Part shown: positions 39,801-47,124 of the stretch, piece by piece | Numbering within the stretch: position 1 is the stretch's first letter | How the letters are laid out: every line of letters starts with the position of its first letter | Notes under the pieces: generated by a model | The model's database searches: none | Seen by the model: only the letters and a program-made list of their open reading frames with translations | Told to the model about the DNA's origin: nothing | Made by a program: the position numbers and the translations under genes | Source of the DNA: Peribacillus asahii | GTDB lineage: Bacteria; Bacillota; Bacilli; Bacillales; DSM-1321 | Reading direction: 5' to 3' | DNA: 64,000 nt | Assembly: GCF_004006295.1 (NCBI RefSeq) | Contig: NZ_CP026095.1 | Span: 2,900,001 to 2,964,000, forward strand

Positions 39801-40466
39801 AACAACCAAATGATATTTGATTACGCTGGCACGAATATTAGTTCTAGCAACCAAAGGACGAACATTGTTTCTCCAGTGTACAAAGATAACAATGTAACAG
39901 GATTCACGAGAGACAGCACAGATACAAAATATTCTAATCAATACGGTGCATCAAGTGACTTTAAGTTTTCTAAATCTTTCGGTATCGCTAATCAAGTCAA
40001 TAAATTACACAAGATAAACGCTAATTATAGTGGAACTTTAAAAGTATCTGCTAATACAGGAGATTTTGAACTTTATGAACTGAAATACAATTCAAGCGCA
40101 GGAACATTGACTGTAAATATGACACAACAAAACGGTACATCAGCATTCTGTAATGTTTATAAAAGTGCAACTTATCTCTATATTGAACCATTATTATCTA
40201 GTTTGGTTGTAGAGATAGATTTTTCTTTACCGAGTGCGACATCTCGCAGAAGTCCATTAGACGTAACCTTGGATTTAGATACTGTCACAGATAAAGCAAC
40301 ACTCCTACTTCTAGCTAAACCATTATTAAGTAAGTCCGTAACATCAAAAGAAGCAATAACACAAACTCCACCATACAAAGGATTTACAACTTTTGATGAA
40401 TCGAGAAATAAAAATATAACATGGACTGGAACTGGTTGGGTAGACCAAATGGGTACAGTTGTTTAA
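36837..40466 (+). CDS. Receptor-binding tail spike: BppU base and pectate-lyase-fold domain
   Basis: A 1,209-aa protein. The first ~150 residues resemble BppU, which anchors receptor-binding proteins to the baseplate. Residues ~150-290 are a regular triplet-rich coil with repeated ENTRIS, ESTRK and ENSRVS units. Two similar beta domains follow (EGQTIFTLSYPYDQFQNRTTV and EGQTVFTLQTIYDQLQDKVEV). From about residue 580 comes the pectate-lyase-3 start VDVKSFGAKGDGVTDDSVAI and a parallel beta helix. Such spikes bind and often cut surface polysaccharide. Catalytic residues were not assigned. Confidence 0.82.
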   Translation: MTFDYDDQIIISRRQGNSESPYVHIDESLVIDPHGKVILTEMPSKFNGVSVSGDNKTWFEIKKGVPKANEYLVDYKGGKAVTFNISNAGKQLAFSYEGMGQHFIPSSMVYTEQENGTVVETLKGLVDKSKADLATDRQSVQDKLQEATDKIDETEVARQTVIQTNTDVNAEEEIRVSSENTRISTENQRGLDETERKNSESTRKVNELERINAENIRISNESSRVTAENEREENESQRILDEADREATEDVRISNENTRISSENSRVSAEAVRESQETARQQFAATALTDLNTLTNNTKFIEPYNTTTTYKPNNIVSLNGNSYICKKTSTNNTPPDPLIATGNEFWGLLSRKGADSNGNVVVHKDKFIATEGQTIFTLSYPYDQFQNRTTVTVGGVPQRTPDNYEEANSNTIILNDPVSAGTVVEVKYFSEALPLASDIQTVVDNHTDEINKFNNQSIYTEDFIAVEGQTVFTLQTIYDQLQDKVEVYVDGVPQDSGDNFTESANNQITLSEGVPLGTEVKVRYFGKRLPIGTDVEVALNTHAETLGNHTTELNSHASDITSLTSQLAETIQQIKNIVTVDVKSFGAKGDGVTDDSVAIQNAIATLPKTGGKLLFPPGVYLHGDGVTTGYSYTPNPSYPNRPLEDAEHPVDIGRDIRFIFKDYDNLTISGYGATIQSHDNNGECRNNSILTFENCTNLRIEGLKIDGRSQFREPVLGDYNTGKGYADRSNIYIKFGENITLQDVESNYSMMDGVFLFGNETTSLSNVRVVNCNCYYNYRQGMTISSVNDCVVDGGNYSFTGVLRGTLPKAGIDVEADAHESYNVAIKNAKFDSNAVSGLALSFRGSNITVEQCTFVNKGVTTVRDDSCVNNVVKGNVFINCGLGFSQYGVKYYDNLFKFDTEGLSTNYHFDFGVNTDKVDGKLDVFERNTILVDLEDVPLGSTGALGCFKLTGTRVMSFKNNIIKNSYVNQSGLAYAIWLSGVGLNLENNQMIFDYAGTNISSSNQRTNIVSPVYKDNNVTGFTRDSTDTKYSNQYGASSDFKFSKSFGIANQVNKLHKINANYSGTLKVSANTGDFELYELKYNSSAGTLTVNMTQQNGTSAFCNVYKSATYLYIEPLLSSLVVEIDFSLPSATSRRSPLDVTLDLDTVTDKATLLLLAKPLLSKSVTSKEAITQTPPYKGFTTFDESRNKNITWTGTGWVDQMGTVV

Positions 40467-40559
40467 CACACAGTCGGAACAAACTGTACGATAATAACTA
40501 AATTAATGTAAATACATAAAAATCGACAATCGAATAAAAGAACAATTTTATCAGAAAAG

Positions 40560-40612
40560 ATGGCGTTCAAAACCTAGTAAAATCAAGGGTTTTGAGCGTC
40601 ATATTTTTATTA
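40560..40612 (+). terminator. Strong terminator after the first spike gene
   Basis: ATGGCGTTCAAAACC (40560-40574) pairs over 15 bp with GGTTTTGAGCGTCAT (40588-40602), allowing G-U pairs, and is followed by ATTTTTATT. Confidence 0.85.
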
Positions 40613-40663
40613 TTTAGGAATAAATAAACATTTTTCTACTATAATTAAAAAGGAGGAAAAAAT

Positions 40664-42070
40664 ATGGGGTTAAAGAGAATCAAACGGCACATGATTGACC
40701 AAGAGTTTGTGCAACAGGTAGATGACAGTGTTTCAACTTTGAATAATCATGCAACAAAGCTAAATGATCATGATGACGAATTGGCAGCAGTAAGCACCCA
40801 GTTGGCGGAAACCGAGATTCAAATCACTAATAAAACAGCAGGTAGAGTAAATTTAAAAGAGTATGAGAATCTGATTCCAAATAAAGCGATGATTCCTGAC
40901 CCTGTAAATTGGGACTGGGAAATCCCGATGCAACAAGCCGTGAATGATGCTGATGACATTTTTATACCCGACGGAATCTTCTTTATGTCCAGTTTCCCTG
41001 TATTAACAACGAGAAAACATATACACGGTGCTGGTTCTAGCTTATTCCACTCTACATCTAAGACTGTTTTGCGTTTTCCAGCTGGTGTTAAAGGTATTAC
41101 GACGCAAACAAATGATTCTGCCTTTACTGTTATTGAAAACCTTTGTCTCCATTCGCTGTCTACAACGTTAGGAACAGATGATGGCATTGTTCTTGGTTCA
41201 AATCGAGTAACGATTCGCAACGTACTTGTACAAGGTTTTGGTAGACATGGTATAAATATTGATTCAACGAATGGGAATGTAAATTTGTGCAATTTGGAAA
41301 ATGTGCGCTCGTACCAAAATAAAGGAAGAGGGTTTAGCTTATCGGGTGGAGTTGATAATAATGTTTTAACACTCCATAAATGTGACGCAACGGGTAATGG
41401 TGATTGGGGCTTTTATAATACTGCACGACATAGCATATTATTTAATTGCCATGCGTCTCAAAATACTGGTGGAGGGTTTTATGATAACGGTATATCAAAT
41501 GTTTACTATATGCCATATGTTGAAGAAGGTGTTGGGAATTTTTCAACAATAGATGCTTCATCTTCTTACGGTATATGGATAGCAACTTTTTACGCTGCAA
41601 TATACCCAAGCGTTCACGCAAACGCTAGAACTTCATGGTTTATTCAGCACCAATCGGGATTCACAAGGAAATTAACAATTCACGACAACGGAGGACCATC
41701 TTCGGGGAAAAATTACGAGTTTGATAACGGGGTTTTTAACGCAGGAGCTTTTCGTTTAAGAAACGTAACCGACAATAAGAATATCTTTGATGTAAACTCA
41801 ACTCTAACGAGGTTCATGTTTCATTTACCTATTGGATTTACGCCAGTAACAGCAAGTGCAACCAATAATACGTCATTTCTTGATAGTGCGGATAATATTT
41901 TAAAACATCGAGATAACGCAGGACGTACAGGGAATATGTCCCGTTTCGTAGCAGTGCCAGCTTCAGCAACCGCAACAGGGACTCCTGGTGACTGGTCGGC
42001 TGATGCGAATTATATGTACGTGTGTCATACTGCGAATACATGGAAACGAGTTGCAATCGCTACTTGGTAA
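40664..42070 (+). CDS. Second beta-helix tail spike
   Basis: A 468-aa protein, ATG behind AAAGGAGG. The first ~50 residues are an anchor coil (MIDQEFVQQVDDSVSTLNNH, ending TQLAETE). The body has parallel beta-helix repeats (NRVTIRNVLVQGFGRHGINI; GFSLSGGVDNNVLTLHKCDATGNGDWGFYN). The C-terminal cap ends WSADANYMYVCHTANTWKRVAI, found in many fibre tips. The anchor shares the QLAET joint with the spikes at 36837 and 47125. A surface-binding or depolymerase role is likely. Confidence 0.75.
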   Translation: MGLKRIKRHMIDQEFVQQVDDSVSTLNNHATKLNDHDDELAAVSTQLAETEIQITNKTAGRVNLKEYENLIPNKAMIPDPVNWDWEIPMQQAVNDADDIFIPDGIFFMSSFPVLTTRKHIHGAGSSLFHSTSKTVLRFPAGVKGITTQTNDSAFTVIENLCLHSLSTTLGTDDGIVLGSNRVTIRNVLVQGFGRHGINIDSTNGNVNLCNLENVRSYQNKGRGFSLSGGVDNNVLTLHKCDATGNGDWGFYNTARHSILFNCHASQNTGGGFYDNGISNVYYMPYVEEGVGNFSTIDASSSYGIWIATFYAAIYPSVHANARTSWFIQHQSGFTRKLTIHDNGGPSSGKNYEFDNGVFNAGAFRLRNVTDNKNIFDVNSTLTRFMFHLPIGFTPVTASATNNTSFLDSADNILKHRDNAGRTGNMSRFVAVPASATATGTPGDWSADANYMYVCHTANTWKRVAIATW

Positions 42071-42381
42071 CACCCAGTAGGAAGATACTGTGAAGTGAAT
42101 TTAGTGTAACTTTAAATGTATAAACATACAAACTACTGAATAAATATACATTAGCTAATTTCACAATCTCTCCCCTACTCTATTCACCAGTGTTTTCGCT
42201 TATAGAAACTAAAAATATATACATATAATAAAATTGACATTTTAAATGAATAAAATTACATAAAAATAAGACTGCATTCTCAAAGTGGGTAGAGTTGCAG
42301 TCTTATTTAGCTTTACTAAGCCTCTATTATTATATCAAAAATGAGGTGGAAAGACAATAACATTATATAGGAGTGTTTAAT
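42071..42381 (+). other. 311-bp gene-free stretch with terminator
   Basis: It holds a copy of CTCCCCT (42170-42176), two copies of the AATAAAATT intergenic motif (~42229 and 42249) and a terminator: AAGACTGCA (42268-42276) with TGCAGTCTT (42296-42304). A possible weak promoter, TTGACA with TACATA 17 nt on, spans 42236-42264. No gene is seen. Confidence 0.6.
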
Positions 42382-42774
42382 TTGAGTGAGGACTTGAATG
42401 GAAGACTATCTAAACTTGAAGCTAAAGTTGAAAATCATTCTAAACAATTAGATATACAAGCTACTAAAAATGATTTACAAGTTGAAATGAATACTCTACT
42501 TAAAATGCAGATTGAGTCTAATGAGAAACAGAATGTTCAAATGGAGAAATTCGCTGAAACGTTAGATCGAGTTGATGAAAATTTAACTAATTTAAATGTG
42601 AGCCAACAACGCCTGCAAAGTGAAGTTATACAGATAGGAAATCGAGTTGAAGACATCGAGAAGAAAGCAGATGAATCTAAGATTGATTTCGCTAAGTTAT
42701 TTAAGCATATATTATGGACTGGACTACCGACTCTTATAGTAGCTTATTTATTATATAAATTTGGAATAAAATAA
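42382..42774 (+). CDS. XhlA-like coiled-coil membrane protein (lysis-associated)
   Basis: A 130-aa protein from TTG at 42382, 6 nt after AGGAGTG. A long heptad coil (LEAKVENHSKQLDIQATK to VEDIEKKADE) is followed by a single C-terminal membrane segment HILWTGLPTLIVAYLLYKFG. This is the layout of XhlA/BhlA-type phage proteins that work with a holin to release the endolysin or dissipate the membrane potential. It opens the lysis block. Confidence 0.75.
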   Translation: MSEDLNGRLSKLEAKVENHSKQLDIQATKNDLQVEMNTLLKMQIESNEKQNVQMEKFAETLDRVDENLTNLNVSQQRLQSEVIQIGNRVEDIEKKADESKIDFAKLFKHILWTGLPTLIVAYLLYKFGIK

Positions 42775-42805
42775 ACTGGATTAAATTATCAGGAGAATAT
42801 CAAAT

Positions 42806-42985
42806 ATGAAAAAAGAATACATAGTGTTTTCAAATCAGCTTGCAGGTTACTTAATGATGAACAAGTTCCCTTTGAAGCGAATGGGTAAATCAGATAAACA
42901 GGGATCAAATTTAAACATATTCTTTTTTAATGAATCTGAAGATTTACTCAGTAAAGTTGAAGAATTTAAATCAATCAAGAAGTAA
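42806..42985 (+). CDS. Small DUF5659-like protein 2
   Basis: A 59-aa protein, ATG 7 nt after AGGAGAATATC. It starts MKKEYIVFSNQLAGYLMMNK, then FPLKRMGK and NIFFFNESEDLLSKVEEF. It is nearly identical in plan to the copy at 45756 (MKKEYIVFS start in both). The stop lies 91 nt before the start of the nuclease at 43077. Function unknown. Confidence 0.75.
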   Translation: MKKEYIVFSNQLAGYLMMNKFPLKRMGKSDKQGSNLNIFFFNESEDLLSKVEEFKSIKK

Positions 42986-43006
42986 ATTTAATAATTTCAC
43001 GTTGTA

Positions 43007-43036
43007 AGAGGTTGCGATTATCGTAACCTCTTTTTG
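43007..43036 (+). terminator. Terminator between DUF5659-like gene 2 and nuclease
   Basis: AGAGGTTGCGA pairs with TCGTAACCTCT around a 3-nt loop, followed by TTTTTG. Confidence 0.85.
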
Positions 43037-43076
43037 TTTGTCAAATATTTATTATCTAATAGGAGGAATTAGTAAA

Positions 43077-44249
43077 ATGCCAAGAAAGAAAACGCACGAA
43101 GAGTTTGTACAGGAAGTTAAAGAACTGGTTGGTGACGAGTATGCTGTTTTAGAGACTTACAAAAACGCACAGATAAAAATAAAAATAAGACACAATAATG
43201 AATCCTGTAATAATTATGAATGGAATGTTATTCCGAGTGGTTTTGTAAACTCAGGAAGCAGATGTCCCAAGTGTTCAGGTAATATAAAAAAGACTACTGA
43301 GGAATTTAAACAAGAAGTGTTTAAATTAACAGGTAGTGAATATGAAGTTTTAGGAGAGTACATAAACAACAAAACGCCAATTAAAATGAGACATACCTTA
43401 TGTGGTTGTGATGATTGGATGGTAACTCCTGATAATTTCTTGAGAGGTAATAAATGTTATAAGTGTAGTGGTAAAATGAAAAAGAACCACGAAGAGTTTA
43501 AGCAAGAGGTTTATAGTCTCGTTGGTGATGAATACACTGTACTTGGAATATATAAGAATGCCAAAACTAAAGTCAAAATGAAGCACAATATTTGTGGATA
43601 TGATGAGTGGAATGTTATACCTAAGAGTTTTTTATTAAATGGACGCAGATGTCCAAAATGTGCAAATGGCATCCGTAAAGAGAAAAAGACAAAATCTAAT
43701 AGTAAATTTGAACAAGAAGTATTTCGACTGGTTGGAATTGAATATCAAGTTTTAGGTGAATACGTGAGTGCTAAAACTAAAATTACAATAAAACATAATA
43801 AATGTGGATACGACCAATGGGATGTTGCTCCATACAGTTTCTTACAGGGTACGAGATGTCCTAAATGCAACGCCCCTAAAGGCGAAACTTTAATCTCAAA
43901 ATGTTTAGATAATTATAATATCAAATACGTACCTCAGTATAGATTCGATGATTGTAAATATAAAAACACCTTACCATTTGATTTTGCCATATTCAAAGAA
44001 AAAGAATTGTTATTTTTAATTGAATATGATGGTATTCAACATTTTGAACCACAAGAACACTTTGGCGGAGAAGAAGTATTTAAAGTACAGCAATTAAAAG
44101 ATCAAATTAAGAATATGTATTGTACAGACAATAATATACCACTTTATCGTATTCCCTATTGGAAACTTGATGAAATTGAAGATATATTAAATAAAATTAT
44201 ATATAATAAACACACAGAAGTCGATAAGGCTTCTTTTTTAGTTTTATAA
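43077..44249 (+). CDS. Repeat zinc-ribbon nuclease (type B)
   Basis: A 390-aa protein from ATG at 43077 behind AGGAGGAATTAG. Four ~65-residue repeats start with HEEF.QEV..L.GDEY.VL and end with a CPKC pair or variant (one reads CYKC). The nuclease part starts KGETLISKCLDNYNIKYVPQ and has FDFAIFKEKELLFLIEYDGIQHFEP, then IPLYRIPYWKLDEIEDIL. Asp, Glu and His spacing fits a Vsr/DUF559-like nuclease. The gene at 46022 is a close paralogue with one repeat fewer. It stands between the XhlA-like gene and the endolysin. Confidence 0.72.
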   Translation: MPRKKTHEEFVQEVKELVGDEYAVLETYKNAQIKIKIRHNNESCNNYEWNVIPSGFVNSGSRCPKCSGNIKKTTEEFKQEVFKLTGSEYEVLGEYINNKTPIKMRHTLCGCDDWMVTPDNFLRGNKCYKCSGKMKKNHEEFKQEVYSLVGDEYTVLGIYKNAKTKVKMKHNICGYDEWNVIPKSFLLNGRRCPKCANGIRKEKKTKSNSKFEQEVFRLVGIEYQVLGEYVSAKTKITIKHNKCGYDQWDVAPYSFLQGTRCPKCNAPKGETLISKCLDNYNIKYVPQYRFDDCKYKNTLPFDFAIFKEKELLFLIEYDGIQHFEPQEHFGGEEVFKVQQLKDQIKNMYCTDNNIPLYRIPYWKLDEIEDILNKIIYNKHTEVDKASFLVL

Positions 44250-44284
44250 AACATGTAGTGTTTACGAAGAAAGGATGATTAATT

Positions 44285-45091
44285 ATGACTATTGAAATTA
44301 AAAAGAATCTAGTGTCCTCAAGTAAATATAATGTCAAATGTCCCTATTCAATGGCTGCTAAATATATCACAATACATAACACATACAACGATGCTCCTGC
44401 TGCAAATGAAGTTAAATACATGAATAGTAATAACAATAGCGTTTCATTCCACTATGCTGTAGATGATAAAGAGGTTATTCAAGCTGTTCCTGAGAATCGT
44501 AATGCTTGGCATTGTGGAGATGGATCAGGTTCAAATTCAGGTAATCGTACATCCATTGGAGTTGAAATTTGTTACTCTAAATCAGGTGGAGAACGTTACA
44601 GAAAGGCTGAGGATTTAGCGATTAAGTTTATTGCTCAATTACTTAAAGAACGTAGTTGGGGAATTGAAAGAGTTAGAAAGCATCAAGATTGGAGTGGTAA
44701 ATTCTGTCCTCATCGTATCTTAGATGAAGGTAGATGGAGTAGTTTCAAAAAGGAAATTGAGAAAGAGTTAGATAGTTTAAATGGTGAAGTAGTAAAGAAA
44801 TCATACTCCCCTACTCCAACTAAAGTAAAATCTGCTACAACATCTAAGAGTGATTCAACTGACATTAAACTTCCTAATGGGGTCTATAAAAAAGGTGACA
44901 AAGATAATGCAGTTAAACAAATCCAAGAAGCTTTAAATGAACTGAATTTTAAAGTTGGAAAAGCAGACGGGATTTACGGATCACAAACTCAAGATGCTGT
45001 GTTAAGATTTCAAAAAATGTGCGGAATCAAACCTTATGATGGTATTTATGGAGATAAGACACGCAAGGAAATGTTAGAACAACTCAAATAA
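44285..45091 (+). CDS. N-acetylmuramoyl-L-alanine amidase endolysin (BlyA/XlyA-like)
   Basis: A 268-aa endolysin. The amidase-2 domain (residues ~1-160) has YITIHNTYND, a conserved zinc His, HQDWSGKFCPHRI with the remaining zinc ligand, and SVSFHYAVDD. A linker rich in Ser and Lys leads to one peptidoglycan-binding domain (residues ~200-265; KQIQEALNELNFKVGKADGI, YGSQTQDAVLRFQ). It cuts the MurNAc-L-Ala bond to lyse the host. It has no signal peptide, so release needs the holin encoded at 45472. Confidence 0.9.
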   Translation: MTIEIKKNLVSSSKYNVKCPYSMAAKYITIHNTYNDAPAANEVKYMNSNNNSVSFHYAVDDKEVIQAVPENRNAWHCGDGSGSNSGNRTSIGVEICYSKSGGERYRKAEDLAIKFIAQLLKERSWGIERVRKHQDWSGKFCPHRILDEGRWSSFKKEIEKELDSLNGEVVKKSYSPTPTKVKSATTSKSDSTDIKLPNGVYKKGDKDNAVKQIQEALNELNFKVGKADGIYGSQTQDAVLRFQKMCGIKPYDGIYGDKTRKEMLEQLK

Positions 45092-45134
45092 AATTACATA
45101 ACAACTAGATTGAAACAGGAGAGGAATTTATATA

Positions 45135-45458
45135 ATGATTACAGCTAGAATCTTAAAAATTACTGATGGTGACACTCTTCAGATTGAAATTCCTAAATTA
45201 TCGCTACGTTTAGATTTTGTCGATGCTTTCGAGACGAAGGGGATTGAGCGTGAGTTGGGATTAAAAGCAAAAGCATGGATGGAACAACAATTATCAGTAG
45301 GTGATGAAATTCAAATTGATCCTAAGCATTTCGATATTTACGGTAGATTAATCGCTACTGTATTTGAAGATGGGGAAAACATCAATGGGAAAATGCTAAA
45401 AGAAGGCGTAGCAGAAGTCTACTCCCCTTCTAATCATAATAACGGAAAATTAGATTAA
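45135..45458 (+). CDS. Thermonuclease-like (SNase) protein
   Basis: A 107-aa protein with the SNase fold: ITDGDTLQI, LRLDFVDAFETKGIERELG (Arg and Glu sites) and IYGRLIATVF (second Arg). It lacks a signal peptide and is short for the family, ~107 against ~140 aa for the mature enzyme, yet keeps the core. It lies between endolysin and holin genes. It may degrade host or competing DNA at lysis. That role is inferred. Confidence 0.8.
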   Translation: MITARILKITDGDTLQIEIPKLSLRLDFVDAFETKGIERELGLKAKAWMEQQLSVGDEIQIDPKHFDIYGRLIATVFEDGENINGKMLKEGVAEVYSPSNHNNGKLD

Positions 45459-45471
45459 GGAGGTGTATATT

Positions 45472-45723
45472 ATGAATATTAACTGGAAAGTTAGGTTCAA
45501 ACAGAAAACTTTCATTGTAGCTTTATTCTCTGCGTTATTGTTAGCAGCACAAGCAGTTGCAAGTTTATTTGGATATGATATTCCTGTTGAGTTTAGCGAC
45601 AAGTTAACTTATTTATTTAATACGGTTTTATCTATATTAGTGTTACTTGGAGTTGTAGTTGACCCCACTGTATCTGGGTTAGGAGATAGTAAAGAGGCAT
45701 TAAAATATACAAAACCTAAATAA
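45472..45723 (+). CDS. Holin, phi-LC3 type (BhlB-like)
   Basis: An 83-aa protein from ATG at 45472, 6 nt after AAGGAGGTG. A short basic start (NINWKVRFKQ) precedes two membrane helices (TFIVALFSALLLAAQAVASL and LFNTVLSILVLLGVVV) and the typical DPTVSGLGDS end of phi-LC3-type holins. It makes the membrane holes that let the amidase reach the wall. It follows SNase and amidase. Confidence 0.88.
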   Translation: MNINWKVRFKQKTFIVALFSALLLAAQAVASLFGYDIPVEFSDKLTYLFNTVLSILVLLGVVVDPTVSGLGDSKEALKYTKPK

Positions 45724-45755
45724 GCGCAGTTATTCCAAAATGGAGGCAACATCAA

Positions 45756-45932
45756 ATGAAAAAAGAATATATAGTTTTTAGTCAACGTTTAGCTGCAACA
45801 CTTATGTTAAAAGGTTTTGTGTTAAAACGAATGGAAAAAACTAATAGAGACAATTCTAATAGAAACGTATTTTACTTTAATGAGTCTAATGATTTATTAA
45901 AAATTGTAGAAGATTATAAAAATATCAAATAA
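45756..45932 (+). CDS. Small DUF5659-like protein 3
   Basis: A 58-aa protein, ATG behind GGAGG. It reads MKKEYIVFSQRLAATLMLKG, FVLKRM and NVFYFNESNDLLKIVEDYK, a close copy of the proteins at 31880 and 42806. The stop lies 89 nt before the nuclease start at 46022. Confidence 0.75.
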   Translation: MKKEYIVFSQRLAATLMLKGFVLKRMEKTNRDNSNRNVFYFNESNDLLKIVEDYKNIK

Positions 45933-45951
45933 TTTAACATTATTAATTTAG

Positions 45952-45980
45952 GACTGTACATTATTGTGCGGTCTTTTTTA
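45952..45980 (+). terminator. Terminator between DUF5659-like gene 3 and nuclease
   Basis: GACTGTACA pairs with TGTGCGGTC (several G-U pairs), followed by TTTTTTATT. Confidence 0.7.
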
Positions 45981-46021
45981 TTTCATCAAATTAACAATCA
46001 CTAAATGGAGGAATGACGGAA

Positions 46022-46972
46022 ATGTCGAAAAAGAAAACACATGTTGAATTTACTAAAGAAGTATACGAATTAGTTGGAGATGAATATGAAGTTTTAAGTG
46101 AATATGTTAAAACACATACTAAAGTAAAATTAAGACATACTGAATGCGAACATGAATATGAAGTAACTCCTGCTAGTTTTTTAACAGGCAGAAGGTGTCC
46201 AAAATGCGCAGGAAGAATAAAAAGAAGTACGGAAGATTATAAAAATATACTTTATGAATTGGTAAAAAATGAATATGAATTAATTGGGGAGTATAAAAAT
46301 AGCTCTACTCATGTCACATTGAAACATGTAATATGTAATAATACATTTGATGTTTTACCTAGCAACTTCTATAAAGGGAAAAGATGCGGTTACTGCTATG
46401 GAAACAAAAAGAAAACAACAGAAGAATTTAAACAAGAAGTGATTAATTTAGTTGGCAATGAATATGAGATTTCAAGTGAATATATAAATACAGATACTAA
46501 AATTAATCTAAAACATAATATTTGTGGACGTGATTATTATGTTAAACCTTATCATTTTTTACAGGGGTCTAGATGTCCGTTTTGCAATGAATCAAAAGGT
46601 GAAAAGAAAATTTCGCAATGGTTGAATGATAATGAGATTAAATATAAATCACAATATAAATTTGAGGATTGTAAAAATATAAATGAATTAAAATTTGATT
46701 TTGCGATTTTTGATTCGGAAAAAAGATTAATATGTGTCATTGAATATGACGGTGAACAGCACTTTAAACCTGTAGATTTTGCAGGAAAAGGCGAAGATTG
46801 GGCTATGGCATCTTTTGAAAAGAATAAGAAACGGGATGAGATCAAAAATACATATTGTATAACTAATAGCATTCCCTTACTTCGCATCCCTTATTGGAGG
46901 TTTGACGACATTGAGGAAATATTAAGTCAATATTTAACAAAAGGTGTTTCAGACTCAGAACAAACTGGATAA
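46022..46972 (+). CDS. Repeat zinc-ribbon nuclease (type B), shorter copy
   Basis: A 316-aa protein, start ATG at 46022 (an ATG at 46013 is too close to GGAGG). It has three ~65-residue repeats (THVEFTKEVYELVGDEYEVL onward) closing with CPKC, CGYC and CPFC pairs. The nuclease part begins GEKKISQWLNDNEIKYKSQY and has LKFDFAIFDSEKRLICVIEYDGEQHF, then IPLLRIPYWRFDDIEEIL. It is a close paralogue of the gene at 43077 with one repeat lost. It follows the holin and a DUF5659-like gene. Confidence 0.72.
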   Translation: MSKKKTHVEFTKEVYELVGDEYEVLSEYVKTHTKVKLRHTECEHEYEVTPASFLTGRRCPKCAGRIKRSTEDYKNILYELVKNEYELIGEYKNSSTHVTLKHVICNNTFDVLPSNFYKGKRCGYCYGNKKKTTEEFKQEVINLVGNEYEISSEYINTDTKINLKHNICGRDYYVKPYHFLQGSRCPFCNESKGEKKISQWLNDNEIKYKSQYKFEDCKNINELKFDFAIFDSEKRLICVIEYDGEQHFKPVDFAGKGEDWAMASFEKNKKRDEIKNTYCITNSIPLLRIPYWRFDDIEEILSQYLTKGVSDSEQTG

Positions 46973-47002
46973 TATTGAAAACTTAAAATAATACATAATT
47001 AA

Positions 47003-47036
47003 AGGGAGTTTCAGATATTCTGATTCTCCCCTCTTT
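47003..47036 (+). terminator. Hairpin terminator
   Basis: GGGAGTTTCAGA pairs with TCTGATTCTCCC (with mismatched TT), followed by CTCTTTTG. It contains a CTCCCCT copy. Confidence 0.65.
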
Positions 47037-47124
47037 TGTGTTGATTCTAAGTTGGATTATTAGTTTATTCTAACTCTAAATTTTTATACATTTGAACCAT
47101 ATTTTGCGACAAGGAGGTAAATTA

